64,000 nucleotides of DNA, from positions 62,001 through 126,000 of the forward strand of contig NZ_JAKRFD010000005.1 in the NCBI RefSeq assembly GCF_022348185.1, read 5' to 3'. The DNA is from Epibacterium sp. Ofav1-8 (GTDB lineage: Bacteria > Pseudomonadota > Alphaproteobacteria > Rhodobacterales > Rhodobacteraceae). Made by a program: the position numbers and the translations under genes. Below the pieces are notes generated by a model that was given only the letters and a program-made list of their open reading frames with translations, made no database searches and had not been told where the DNA came from. Of this stretch, positions 42,631 to 51,353 are shown piece by piece. The stretch's first letter is position 1; every line of letters begins with the position of its first letter.

Positions 42631-44579
42631 GCTTCACACCGCATATTCCGTCTTCGGGGGTCGCGGGCTGGAACTTTTTGCAATCGACCTATGACCGGCA
42701 ATACGATGCTTTCATCAAGTCCGGACAGTTAAAGAACGACAGCGAATACTTTGCCGAGAATATCGGCAAAGTGACCTCCAGCGATGACTTGCTCAATGAC
42801 CGCCGCCTGCTTCAGGTGGCGGTCAAGGCGTTCGGGTTGGAAGAGGAAATCAACTACCGGGCCTTGCTTCAGCGCGCGCTGAATGAAGGGACGTCGGCGG
42901 ATGATGCGCTCGCCAATACCATGAATGACGAGCGCTACGTGGATTTCTCCGAGGCCTTCGGCTTTGGTCCGGGGCAATCGCCCATGACCGGCGACAAAAA
43001 GGCCATGCAAGCCGTCATGGACAAGTTCCAATCCGCTTCCTTCGAAGAAGCCGTGGGCGAAGTCGATGAAACGATGCGCACGGCCCTGTTTGCCAAACGG
43101 GCCATGCTCGAGGTCTTTGGCGAGCCGGACGAGGACGATGTGTCCCAGCTGAGCGTGAAAGAGCGCGCGCTGCGGGAATTCGACCTCACCCTGAAGGAAA
43201 TCAACGGCGCTGAAGATGGCCCGCAGGGGGTGACCTCGGTTGAGGATCAGTGGAAAGACATCGTTCAGCGGGACGTGCTGACCGATTTCTTCAACACGAC
43301 GCTGCGACTGCCGCCTGCCGCTGCGGGGCTGGAAGAGGACGAACTGATCCAGACCTATCGGGATCGGGCGATGATCGTGTTTGGCAGCGACGATCCCACG
43401 GTGTTCTTTTCCGCGGACAACAAGGCGACAATCATCTCCGGCTATAAAACACGTGCAACGGTGGATGGTGATCTGAGCGAAGATATCGCAAAGACTGCGA
43501 CTCTCGCGGAGAATATCCTGGACCAGTTGGTATCACGGGACGCTGCGTTGAACGAGGAATGGGACTTTATCTCCCGGCAGGATCCGCTGGCCGACTTCAT
43601 GAAGGTGGCCCTGGATCTTCCCGATGACATCGCCGAACGTCCCACCAGCGAAGCCATGCGAATTTATCGCGAGAAGGCGATCGAGGAATTCGGCACCGAT
43701 GATCCCAACGTGTTTGCCAGCAGCGATCAGCTCGATGCAACCCTTGCGGTCTATCGGGAAAAAGCCTCTGCCGCCGGCATGCGCAACAGCGAAATCTCTT
43801 CCAACCTGAGAACGGTTGAGACCATCTTTGAATTTTCCTTCGACTCCACCGATGTGGTCGATGAGGACGGGGAAAATGCAGCCGCAGCGGCCGAAATTGA
43901 TGCCGGCTGGTACAGTATCATGGGGCAAACCGGTGTCCCCCGGTTCCTGCAAACCGCTCTGGATGTAAATTCGGCGCTCGACGCAGGGGAGGTGTTTGAC
44001 GACCTGACCATCGACGAACAGTTGACCATCTACAAAGACAAGGCGACCGAACTGTTTGGCACCGAGGATCTGAACGAGCTGACCGGCCCGTATCAAATGG
44101 GCGCACTCAGCGACGCGTATCGGACCAACGCAGAGGCTGCTGGTGAGAGCGAGTTCTTCATCACCTACTACACGCAGATTGCAGAGCGGGAATTGAACAC
44201 TCTGTTCCAGACCGATGACACGGATGCGGAGCAGGAGTTCGAGGATGCGCTGGAAGAGCTGCGCACCATGAATGACGAAGATGACGGGCCCAGCGCCAGC
44301 TCGCAGTGGTTCACGATCATGGGGCAACAGGCCATGACCGACTTCATGCAGGTCGCACTCGGCTTGCCCAAGGAAGTGGGCCAGATGGATATTGACCAAG
44401 CTGTCGAGGTTTACAAACGCAAGGCCAAGGATGTCCTGGGCACTGACAAACCATCCGAATTCATTGCAGGCGACAAGATGGATGATCTTGTGAACCTGTA
44501 CCTGACACGCGCCCAGATGAATTCGATCAACAGCGGTTACAGCTCCGGCAACGCCGCGCTGATGATGTTGCGCAGCTAG
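42627..44579 (+). CDS. DUF1217 flagellar protein with tandem repeats
   Basis: The 650-residue protein opens with a DUF1217 domain (SSGVAGWNFLQSTYDRQYDAFIKSG; then YFAENIGKVTSSDDLLNDRRLLQVAVKAFGL). DUF1217 proteins are found in alphaproteobacterial flagellar clusters and have no settled role; secretion or hook association is only suspected. Here the C-terminal two thirds hold four diverged repeats starting near residues 216, 319, 435 and 568, each with a DF/RF.(K/Q)(V/T)AL.(L/V) helix, a Y(R/K)(E/D)(K/R)A segment and FG(T/S)(D/E)(D/N). It is acidic and has no signal peptide. It is the last gene of the flagellin unit. Confidence 0.85.
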   Translation: MSFTPHIPSSGVAGWNFLQSTYDRQYDAFIKSGQLKNDSEYFAENIGKVTSSDDLLNDRRLLQVAVKAFGLEEEINYRALLQRALNEGTSADDALANTMNDERYVDFSEAFGFGPGQSPMTGDKKAMQAVMDKFQSASFEEAVGEVDETMRTALFAKRAMLEVFGEPDEDDVSQLSVKERALREFDLTLKEINGAEDGPQGVTSVEDQWKDIVQRDVLTDFFNTTLRLPPAAAGLEEDELIQTYRDRAMIVFGSDDPTVFFSADNKATIISGYKTRATVDGDLSEDIAKTATLAENILDQLVSRDAALNEEWDFISRQDPLADFMKVALDLPDDIAERPTSEAMRIYREKAIEEFGTDDPNVFASSDQLDATLAVYREKASAAGMRNSEISSNLRTVETIFEFSFDSTDVVDEDGENAAAAAEIDAGWYSIMGQTGVPRFLQTALDVNSALDAGEVFDDLTIDEQLTIYKDKATELFGTEDLNELTGPYQMGALSDAYRTNAEAAGESEFFITYYTQIAERELNTLFQTDDTDAEQEFEDALEELRTMNDEDDGPSASSQWFTIMGQQAMTDFMQVALGLPKEVGQMDIDQAVEVYKRKAKDVLGTDKPSEFIAGDKMDDLVNLYLTRAQMNSINSGYSSGNAALMMLRS

Positions 44580-44584
44580 GTTTG

Positions 44585-44630
44585 AAAGAGCGAATGGTCA
44601 TCACTTAGATACGCTCTTCGAGTGATGACC
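44585..44630. terminator. Interleaved inverted repeats after the DUF1217 gene
   Basis: GGTCATCACT (44596-44605) pairs perfectly with AGTGATGACC (44621-44630). AAGAGCG (44586-44592) can pair with CGCTCTT (44612-44618), which lies in the loop of the first stem. The two stems interlock, so they are alternatives or form a pseudoknot. No U tract follows. Position between converging genes suggests a transcript end. Confidence 0.5.
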
Positions 44631-44862
44631 GTTGCCCTTTCCGCACGCCGTTGTGTTGCCTCCGACGACCCAGCGTGTACCGCGAGCGTTTTTCTCTCTT
44701 CCTACTTGGGGATATGCCATCGCGCAGGCAGGTCGCAGCGCCTGATCGCCTGATCCTGTTCCCACAGGCGAGGCAGGCCGCGCTTTCATCTACATGACAG
44801 CGACACGGCTGGCGCGACACCGCCAGCCTTATCATGATCGGTTACTGCAATGGCATTTAGCC

Positions 44863-46209
44863 TCAGCGACCGGATCCGATTCGGCGCAGCAACAATGCAA
44901 GACGATTGAAGCTGCCTTTGATGCCGTCCACTTCCGCTCGCCCGAAGAAACTATCAAGTTCCGGCCAGACCTTGACGGCCTGGTCGAGCACAAGATCGTT
45001 GCCTTCGGAATAGAGCCCCGCGCGGATCATCACTTCAGATTGCTCGTAGGCACCGAGGAATTTCCTCACCGCCAGAATCATTTCGTTCTCATCTTTGCTG
45101 GCCGCCGCGGGCAGGCTGCGCGACACCGACCGCGACACGTCGATCGCCGGAAAGCGGCCGCGCTCCGCTATTTCACGGTTAAGAACGATGTGACCATCCA
45201 GGACACCTCGCAAAATATCCGCGATCGGCTCATCCATATCGGACCCTGCGACAAGCACACTGAAGACCGCCGTAATGTCACCCTGCCCATCAGAGCCCGG
45301 ACCCGCACGCTCGCAAAGCCCGGTAATCAGCGGCGTCACGGAGGGAGGAAAGCCGCGCAGAGCCGGGGCTTCTCCCGAGGCCACCGCGATTTCACGATGC
45401 GCTTCTGCAAATCGGGTGATGGAATCGGCCATGAACAAGACGTTTAGCCCCTGATCGCGGAAATGCTCTGCAACGGACATCGCCGCCCAGGCACATCGCC
45501 GCCGCACCAGTGCCGATTGGTCTGACGTCGCAGCAACCACGACGGCGCGTTTCATCCCCTCCGGACCGAGCACCTCCTTGACGAAGTGATTGACCTCGCG
45601 GCCACGTTCGCCAATCAGCGCCATGACGACGACATCGGCCTCCATGTTCTGTGCAAGCTGGGCCATCAAGGTGGATTTACCAACGCCTGACCCCGCAAAG
45701 AGACCAACACGCTGACCGTTCACGATCGGGAGAACGGTATTCAGAATCGCAAGCCCGGTGGACAAACGCGCGCCAAGCCCACGCCGTGCCGCGGCCTTTG
45801 GTGGGCTTGCCATGATATCGCGACTGTCCACGCCACGCAGCATCGGCTTGCCGTCCAGCGGTTCGCCAAATGGGTCGATGACCCGTCCGATCCAACTGTC
45901 GTCGGGTGCAAACTCCGGTGTCGGAAACAGCAGCACCGCATCGCCGATCGAGGCGCGCTCGGGCGCGGTATCGGGCAGCATGCGGATGTGGTCACCGCCG
46001 ATCGCAAGAACCTCGCCATGCAGATCGTCCTTCTTGCCGCGCCGCAACAGCAGCCGGTCGCCGATGCGGGCCTGCCCTTCCAGTCCAGAAACCTCAATCT
46101 CGCCGCCGGAAATTCCGGTTACCCGCCCCATCGGGGCCGCGAGACGTGTAGTGGCCAGTTCCTGACTGAGCGCCTGGATCGATTTCATCATCTGCGGGTT
46201 CTCCAACAT
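44863..46209 (-). CDS. fliI: Flagellum-specific ATPase FliI
   Basis: The 448-residue protein is the export ATPase. It has Walker A FAGSGVGKSTLMAQ near residue 168, the GERGREV catalytic segment, VLFMADSITRFAEAHREIAV with Walker B, and the FliI-specific GFPPSVTPLITGLCERAG. It is encoded alone on the minus strand, divergent from flgB; its usual partners FliH and FliJ are encoded elsewhere (candidates at 62425 and 50949). A shorter start at the MMKSIQ codons (46191 or 46188) is also possible. Confidence 0.96.
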   Translation of the reverse strand: MLENPQMMKSIQALSQELATTRLAAPMGRVTGISGGEIEVSGLEGQARIGDRLLLRRGKKDDLHGEVLAIGGDHIRMLPDTAPERASIGDAVLLFPTPEFAPDDSWIGRVIDPFGEPLDGKPMLRGVDSRDIMASPPKAAARRGLGARLSTGLAILNTVLPIVNGQRVGLFAGSGVGKSTLMAQLAQNMEADVVVMALIGERGREVNHFVKEVLGPEGMKRAVVVAATSDQSALVRRRCAWAAMSVAEHFRDQGLNVLFMADSITRFAEAHREIAVASGEAPALRGFPPSVTPLITGLCERAGPGSDGQGDITAVFSVLVAGSDMDEPIADILRGVLDGHIVLNREIAERGRFPAIDVSRSVSRSLPAAASKDENEMILAVRKFLGAYEQSEVMIRAGLYSEGNDLVLDQAVKVWPELDSFFGRAEVDGIKGSFNRLALLLRRIGSGR

Positions 46210-46241
46210 TCCTCTGAAAACAATTTCTAAAGGAATCAGGG

Positions 46242-46256
46242 TTAAGCCTTGATTGA
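46242..46256 (+). promoter_or_regulatory. Possible CtrA-like site (TTAA-N7-TTGA)
   Basis: It lies in the 70-base divergent region between fliI and flgB, with one mismatch to TTAA-N7-TTAA. Weak alone; noted because similar elements occur at other flagellar promoters in this window. Confidence 0.3.
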
Positions 46257-46279
46257 AATTGATCGAGGGAGAAGCCCCG

Positions 46280-46669
46280 GTGTTCGAAAGACTGAATGTT
46301 TTTAATATCGCCTATTCCATGGCGACTCATGCGGGCAAGCGTCAGGCGCTTGTCTCGGAAAATATCGCAAACGCGGATACCCCCGGGTATCACGCCAAGG
46401 ATATCAAACCCTTCAAGGAAGTCTTTGCCGCAGGTGAAGCGCAGGGGGACATGATGTCCTCCCGTGGCTCACACATGCATGGTGTGGACGGCTCGGGATT
46501 TGACTGGGCGGTGACGACGAATGAATCGTCTGTCGACCCCAACAACAACTCCGTTTCGATCGAAGAGCAGATTCTCAACGGTGTGGATGCCAAGCGCCAG
46601 CACGACCGCGCGCTCGCCATCTACAGGTCATCGATGAACATCCTACGCGCCAGTCTTGGTCGCAGCTGA
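46280..46669 (+). CDS. flgB: Flagellar basal-body rod protein FlgB
   Basis: The 129-residue proximal rod subunit has the conserved LVSENIANADTPGYHAKDI motif near residue 30 and the C-terminal helix RALAIYRSSMNILRASLG. The start is taken at GTG 46280, with GGGAG upstream, giving (M)FERLNVFNIAYSMATHA as in homologues; an in-frame TTG further left adds nine residues. It heads the flgB-flgC-fliE-fliQ-flgF-flgG-flgA-flgH-fliL-like operon. Confidence 0.94.
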   Translation: MFERLNVFNIAYSMATHAGKRQALVSENIANADTPGYHAKDIKPFKEVFAAGEAQGDMMSSRGSHMHGVDGSGFDWAVTTNESSVDPNNNSVSIEEQILNGVDAKRQHDRALAIYRSSMNILRASLGRS

Positions 46670-46686
46670 TCGACGGAGTTTGAACC

Positions 46687-47079
46687 ATGAGTGATTTTTC
46701 CAAATCCCTGGCTGTAACCGCCAGCGCCCTTCGGGCCCAAGCCGCACGTCTGACCCATGTGTCGGAAAACATCTCGAACGCGGATACTCCTGGGTACCGC
46801 CGCAAGACGGTTTCCTTTCAGGCCGTGCGCGATCTGGAGACGGATGTGAGCCAGGTCCGGGTCGGTCGCGTGTCGCTGGACAGAACCGAACTGGAAAAGG
46901 TCTATGATCCTTCGCACCCGATGGCCGATGAAACCGGTCACTACGAAGGGTCGAACGTCGATCTGATGATCGAAGTTGCCGATGCGCGTGAGGCGCAGCG
47001 GACCTACGAAGCAAACCTGAAAATGTTCGATCAGACCCGGCAAATGTCGGCCTCACTGATGGATCTGTTGCGTCGCTAA
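46687..47079 (+). CDS. flgC: Flagellar basal-body rod protein FlgC
   Basis: The 130-residue rod subunit has VSENISNADTPGYRRKTVSFQ near residue 27 and GSNVDLMIEVADAREAQRTYEANLKMFDQ near the C-terminus, both family marks. GGAG lies eight bases before the ATG. It follows flgB by 17 bases. Confidence 0.96.
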   Translation: MSDFSKSLAVTASALRAQAARLTHVSENISNADTPGYRRKTVSFQAVRDLETDVSQVRVGRVSLDRTELEKVYDPSHPMADETGHYEGSNVDLMIEVADAREAQRTYEANLKMFDQTRQMSASLMDLLRR

Positions 47080-47102
47080 CCTGAAACGAATGGAGATCCA
47101 GA

Positions 47103-47399
47103 ATGGATATTCGTGCTATCAACGCCACCTCCGGCTATGCAGCCGCCCGCCCTGCCACACAGGTTGATCCGGAATACACTCCCGGCACCTTCCAGGAGCA
47201 GGCCAAGACAAGCTTTGAGGATTTCACCAACACGCTCGCAAACAGCGAACAGGTGTCCGTGCAGGCCATGACCCAAGGCGCAGATCCGCACGCGCTGGTA
47301 CAGGCCCTGGCCCAGACCGAACTGGCTGTGGAAACCGCGGTAACGGTGCGCAACAAAGTGGTCGAGGCCTACCAGGAAATCCTCCGGATGCCGGTCTGA
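47103..47399 (+). CDS. fliE: Flagellar hook-basal body protein FliE
   Basis: The 98-residue MS ring-rod junction protein has FEDFTNTLANSEQVSVQAMTQGADPHALVQALAQTELAVETAVTVRNKVVEAYQEILRMPV, read here as the FliE core split in segments, ending exactly as the family does. It lies between flgC and fliQ, the usual order. Confidence 0.95.
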   Translation: MDIRAINATSGYAAARPATQVDPEYTPGTFQEQAKTSFEDFTNTLANSEQVSVQAMTQGADPHALVQALAQTELAVETAVTVRNKVVEAYQEILRMPV

Positions 47400-47402
47400 G
47401 CC

Positions 47403-47672
47403 ATGATGACCGAAGGTCTCTTTTACGACACGCTGCGTCAGGCGATCCTCGCCGCCATTTCCATGGCCATGCCGATCCTGGCAGCCGCATTGGTCATTGG
47501 TCTCGTTGTTGGCCTGTTTCAGGCGCTGACCTCGATCCAGGAGATGTCACTGACCTTCGTGCCGAAACTGGCCGGGGTGCTCATCGTCGTCTGGCTGACG
47601 ATGGGCATCATGACACAAACGCTGGTCGCATTCTTTAGCGGCCACGTCATTCCGCTGATTCAAGGAGGATAG
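47403..47672 (+). CDS. fliQ: Flagellar export gate protein FliQ
   Basis: The 89-residue protein has two membrane helices (about 17-40 and 52-75) and the typical GLFQALTSIQEMSLTFVPKL loop. FliQ is part of the FliPQR export gate core. The adjacent ATG codons at 47403 and 47406 are both possible starts. It is separated in this cluster from fliP (63307) and fliR (52438). Confidence 0.95.
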   Translation: MMTEGLFYDTLRQAILAAISMAMPILAAALVIGLVVGLFQALTSIQEMSLTFVPKLAGVLIVVWLTMGIMTQTLVAFFSGHVIPLIQGG

Positions 47673-47675
47673 GAT

Positions 47676-48392
47676 ATGGGCTCCATCGGTTATGCGACCC
47701 TGTCGCGCCAATCCGGCCTGCTGAACGAAATGCAGGTCGTGGCCAACAATATCGCGAACTCCGCCACCACCGGGTATCGCTCCGAAGGTCTGATCTTTTC
47801 GGAATATGTAAAATCTGCCCCGGGTCAGGAAAGCCTTTCGATGGGGCGGGCGAACATTCGCAACACCTCACTGGAACAGGGCACCCTGAGCCAGACAAAC
47901 GGCAGCTTTGACCTCGCCATCGAAGGGGATGGGTTCTTCATGGTGGAGACCCCGGCCGGCAATCGCCTGACACGGGCGGGGAACTTCACACCAAACGCTG
48001 CAGGGGACCTGGTTACGGCGGATGGCTACCGCGTGCTGGATGCCGGACAAGCGCCGTTGTTTGTCCCTGGTGACGCGGAATCCATTGCCTTTGGCGCCGA
48101 CGGCACGCTGAGTGCGGATGGTCGGCAGTTGGGCCAGATCGGCCTGTTCCAGCCGGATGAAGAGGCTCAGATCCTGCGCGAAGACGGGGTGATGTTCCGC
48201 GTCGAAGGCGAGACCATTCCGGCTGACGGGGCCCAGGTGCTGCAAGGCTTCCTCGAAGGGTCCAACGTCAACACCATTCACCAGCTGGCCCGCATGATCG
48301 AGGTGCAGCGCGCCTACGAAATGGGACAGAGCTTTCTTGACCACGAGGATAAACGCATCCGCGCGGCCATCGACAACCTTATGAAATCATAG
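47676..48392 (+). CDS. flgF: Flagellar basal-body rod protein FlgF
   Basis: The 238-residue rod protein has NEMQVVANNIANSATTGYRSEGLIF at the N-terminus, FDLAIEGDGFFMVETPAGNRLTRAGNF in the middle, and LEGSNVNTIHQLARMIEVQRAYEM at the C-terminus. AAGGAGG precedes the ATG. It is followed by the paralogue flgG after nine bases. Confidence 0.95.
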   Translation: MGSIGYATLSRQSGLLNEMQVVANNIANSATTGYRSEGLIFSEYVKSAPGQESLSMGRANIRNTSLEQGTLSQTNGSFDLAIEGDGFFMVETPAGNRLTRAGNFTPNAAGDLVTADGYRVLDAGQAPLFVPGDAESIAFGADGTLSADGRQLGQIGLFQPDEEAQILREDGVMFRVEGETIPADGAQVLQGFLEGSNVNTIHQLARMIEVQRAYEMGQSFLDHEDKRIRAAIDNLMKS

Positions 48393-48401
48393 GAGATCAT
48401 C

Positions 48402-49187
48402 ATGCGTGCACTTAAAATCGCCGCCACGGGGATGAGCGCGCAACAGCTGCGCGTCGAAACCATCTCCAACAACCTCGCCAATATGAACACCACCGCCTAC
48501 AATGCACGGCGGGCCGAATTCGCTGACCTGCATTATCAGCAGGTCTCACGCGCCGGCACCGTCAATGCATCTGACGGCACGGTCTTGCCGACCGGTGTCC
48601 AGGTTGGCCTGGGTGTACGTCCGTCGGCGGTTTCGGTCTATCTGAACCAGGGCGCCCTGTCGCAGACCGGGAATGACCTGGATCTGGCGATTGACGGCAA
48701 CGGCTACTTCGAAGTGACCCTGCCGTCGGGAGAGACCGCCTATACCCGCGACGGTTCGTTCAAACGCTCTGCCGAAGGTCTGGTGGTGACCAGCGACGGT
48801 TACCCGGTTTCGCCAGAGGTCACCGTGCCGGAGGACGCGACATCGCTGTCGATCAATGCCGAAGGCGAGCTCTACGCCTATTTCAGCGATACGGTGGAAG
48901 CGGAACTTCTGGGCCAGTTCACCCTTTCGGGGTTCACCAACCCCAAAGGACTGGAGGCTGTCGGGAGCAACCTGTTCAAACAGACCGAAGCCTCTGGTCA
49001 GCCCATCACCACCGAACCCGGTGCAGACGGTCTGGGCACACTGAGACAGGGCTATCTGGAAGACAGCTCCGTTGATGCTGTGCGCGAGATCACGGATCTC
49101 ATCGAAGCCCAGCGCGGCTACGAGATGAACTCCAAAGTGATCTCCGCCGTTGACCAGATGATGTCGGCAACCACACAGGTGCGTTAA
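48402..49187 (+). CDS. flgG: Flagellar distal rod protein FlgG
   Basis: The 261-residue protein has ISNNLANMNTTAYNARRAEFADLHYQ at the N-terminus, the GNDLDLAIDGNGYFEV and TRDGSF motifs, and the C-terminal LEDSSVDAVREITDLIEAQRGYEMNSKVI. Length and motifs match FlgG rather than FlgF. flgA begins at the next base after its stop. Confidence 0.97.
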   Translation: MRALKIAATGMSAQQLRVETISNNLANMNTTAYNARRAEFADLHYQQVSRAGTVNASDGTVLPTGVQVGLGVRPSAVSVYLNQGALSQTGNDLDLAIDGNGYFEVTLPSGETAYTRDGSFKRSAEGLVVTSDGYPVSPEVTVPEDATSLSINAEGELYAYFSDTVEAELLGQFTLSGFTNPKGLEAVGSNLFKQTEASGQPITTEPGADGLGTLRQGYLEDSSVDAVREITDLIEAQRGYEMNSKVISAVDQMMSATTQVR

Positions 49188-49604
49188 ATGAAACTCCTGC
49201 CCGTCCTCATCGGCCTTCTCTTCGCCCAATCCGCCCTGGCAGATGTGCTCGTGCCAGTTCGGACCATCCGGGCAAAGGAGATCATCGCCGCCGAAGATCT
49301 GGTGTTCAAGAACATCCAGTCGCCCGGCGCCTTGAGCGTACCGGAAGAGCTGATCGGGCAAGAAGCACGGGTTGCGCTTTATGCAAGCCGTCCCATTCAC
49401 GCCGGCGACATCGGACCGCCGGCGCTGGTGGACCGCAACGATCTGGTAAAGCTGATCTTTCGCCACGGCGGTCTCGAAATCACCACGGAAGGCCGTTCGC
49501 TCGGCCGCGGCGCCGAAGGCGAACTGATCCGTGTCATGAACCTGTCTTCGCGCACGACGGTCACTGGCCGGATCAGGGCCGACGGCAATATTGAGGTAAA
49601 CTGA
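49188..49604 (+). CDS. flgA: Flagellar P-ring assembly chaperone FlgA
   Basis: The 138-residue periplasmic protein has a signal peptide (1-18, ending SALA) and the SAF-like region VRTIRAKEIIAAEDLVFKNI with the later IRVMNLSSRTTVTGRIRADGNIEV typical of FlgA. It is shorter than enterobacterial FlgA (about 220), as is common in alphaproteobacteria. Its last base is the first base of flgH. Confidence 0.92.
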   Translation: MKLLPVLIGLLFAQSALADVLVPVRTIRAKEIIAAEDLVFKNIQSPGALSVPEELIGQEARVALYASRPIHAGDIGPPALVDRNDLVKLIFRHGGLEITTEGRSLGRGAEGELIRVMNLSSRTTVTGRIRADGNIEVN

Positions 49605-50341
49605 TGAAACCCATTCTCGCAGTCAAATGTGCAGTCCTCGGTCTCGGCCTTCTGGGCGGATGTGCACGTCTGGATCACCTGGGCAAACCGCCGAGCTTCA
49701 CGCCCGCGAACGAAACGCAGGAGCACGTCGCGATGCTCTATCAGGGCTTGCCCCTGACCTCGCAACCACAGCGCGCTGTCGACAATGCCTCGTTGTGGAG
49801 CCGGTCCCGGCAATCCTTGCTGGGGGACCGTCGCGCGACGAAAAAGGGCGATATCCTGACGGTCGTGATCGAAATCGACGAAGAGGCGTCCATCTCCAAT
49901 GACACCGAACGCTCGCGCACGTCTTCCGAGAGCATGCAGGTGCCTCAGCTCCTCGGCCTGCCCCAGCGCCTGAACGAGGAATTGCCGGACGGCGCCTCCA
50001 GTGCGGATCTTGTAGACCTTGGGTCCTCCTCCTCCTCAGGGGGCAGCGGCTCGGTCAGCCGGAGCGAAAAGCTGGAATTGCGCGTTGCCGCCACCGTTGT
50101 CGACGTGCTTCCCAACGGTGTCTTGGCCATCAGCGGTTCGCAGGAGCTTCGGGTGAATTTCGAACTGCGCGAGCTTCTGGTGTCCGGATATGTGCGTCCC
50201 GATGACATCAGCCGCCAGAACGAGATCACCTATGACAAGATCGCGTCTGCACGGGTGTCCTATGGCGGCCGCGGACAAATCACCGATGTTCAGCAACCCC
50301 GCTACGGTCAGCAGGTGCTGGACGCCGTCCTGCCGTTCTGA
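49604..50341 (+). CDS. flgH: Flagellar L-ring lipoprotein FlgH
   Basis: The 245-residue outer-membrane lipoprotein has a lipobox LLGGC (Cys near residue 20), then SLWSRSRQSLLGDRRATKKGDILTVVIEIDEEASISNDTERSR and the conserved GVLAISGSQELRVNFELRELLVSGYVRPDDIS. It forms the L-ring bushing. A Ser-rich linker (SSSSSGGSGSVS) lies in the middle. Confidence 0.96.
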   Translation: MKPILAVKCAVLGLGLLGGCARLDHLGKPPSFTPANETQEHVAMLYQGLPLTSQPQRAVDNASLWSRSRQSLLGDRRATKKGDILTVVIEIDEEASISNDTERSRTSSESMQVPQLLGLPQRLNEELPDGASSADLVDLGSSSSSGGSGSVSRSEKLELRVAATVVDVLPNGVLAISGSQELRVNFELRELLVSGYVRPDDISRQNEITYDKIASARVSYGGRGQITDVQQPRYGQQVLDAVLPF

Positions 50342-50353
50342 GGTGAACTTGTG

Positions 50354-50878
50354 ATGTCAAAACTGCTTCCAGTCATCATGCTGATCATCGGACTTGGAGG
50401 GGGTATCGGCGCCGGCATCATGCTGGCGCCCGCGCCCGAAGAGCCCATCACACCGGCAAGTTCAGACGCCGAGGCTGATGAGAATGCCACCACGGAGGCC
50501 GGCACCGATACGGATGACACCGCGGACGATCACGACGCCGCCAGCGATGCGCCTGCTAATGAGTTCATCAAGATCAACAACCAGTTTGTGATCCCCGTGG
50601 TCGAACGCGATCAGCTGGCGTCGATGGTGGTGGTGTCCTTGAGCCTGGAAACCAAGCCGGGCATGGCCTCCAAGGTCCATGCATTCGAACCGAAGCTGCG
50701 CGATGTGTTTCTCAGGGTGCTGTTTGACCATGCCAACATGGGCGGTTTTCGCGGTGCCTTCACCCGCTCCGAAGTGCTTGATCCGCTGCGTACATCCCTG
50801 CGGGAGGAGGCGCGCCGCTTCCTTGGCAAGGACCTCGTGGATGTGTTGATCCTCGAAATCACCCGCCAGGACGTCTGA
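50354..50878 (+). CDS. FliL-like flagellar membrane protein (second copy)
   Basis: The 174-residue protein has one membrane helix (about 4-22) with a Gly-rich tail, an acidic linker rich in Asp, Ala and Thr (about 30-70), and a C-terminal FliL-like domain (FIKINNQFVIPVVERD, VVVSLSLETKPGMASKVHAFEPKLRDVFLRVLFD, ARRFLGKDLVDVLILEITRQDV). It differs from the canonical FliL at 60096 and ends the flgB operon. A GTG one codon before is an alternative start. A stator-supporting role is inferred from FliL. Confidence 0.82.
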   Translation: MSKLLPVIMLIIGLGGGIGAGIMLAPAPEEPITPASSDAEADENATTEAGTDTDDTADDHDAASDAPANEFIKINNQFVIPVVERDQLASMVVVSLSLETKPGMASKVHAFEPKLRDVFLRVLFDHANMGGFRGAFTRSEVLDPLRTSLREEARRFLGKDLVDVLILEITRQDV

Positions 50879-50900
50879 ACAAACGCCGATACACATTAGA

Positions 50901-50931
50901 AAGCCGCCCTCGAAACGAGGGCGGCTTTTTT
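50901..50931. terminator. Terminator between the flgB operon and the flhA-side operon
   Basis: A perfect 12-base-pair stem (50901-50912 with 50916-50927) and AAA loop is followed by six T on the plus strand. It lies 22 bases after the FliL-like gene and can serve the converging transcript as well. Confidence 0.9.
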
Positions 50932-50948
50932 AGTGCTGGTTCTGGTGA

Positions 50949-51353
50949 TCAATCCAGGTTCATCAGCCGGTCGAACAACATCTTGTTGCGATGCGCCTTT
51001 GCATCTGCCTTATGTTTGCTCTCCATGGTTTCGACAGCATGTTTGCGCCCGAAGGCCTGCCGGAGCTTGTCCATGGCGCGGAATTTCTGTGCCGTCACCT
51101 GCGCCAGCTCCTGATTGAGATCGCGGCGGGCGTTGGTATGCCATTGCTGCCATTGCAGATCGACGCCCAGCGTTTTCATCTCGTGGCTCTTGTCGATCAA
51201 GGCCTTTGAGTCCTCGACCTGCTGTTTCAACATCGACAGCTTGCCGCGCAGCTGCGCCTCACGATCCAGCAGCGGTTTCACCTTTGCATGTTCCCTCAGA
51301 TAGACCGCGTTGGTCACGGCACGCATCTGACCCAACATCTTGTCCTGTTTCAT
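50949..51353 (-). CDS. Coiled-coil flagellar protein, FliJ-like candidate
   Basis: The 134-residue protein is almost wholly helical with long heptads (REAQLRGKLSMLKQQVEDSKALIDKSHEM, DLNQELAQVTAQKFRAMDKLRQAFGRKHAVETMESK) and many charged residues. Size and antiparallel coiled-coil character fit FliJ, the stalk of the export ATPase, which is otherwise missing from this window. It overlaps flhB by ATGA and ends the operon. Sequence identity to FliJ is not evident, so the name is provisional. Confidence 0.6.
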   Translation of the reverse strand: MKQDKMLGQMRAVTNAVYLREHAKVKPLLDREAQLRGKLSMLKQQVEDSKALIDKSHEMKTLGVDLQWQQWHTNARRDLNQELAQVTAQKFRAMDKLRQAFGRKHAVETMESKHKADAKAHRNKMLFDRLMNLD

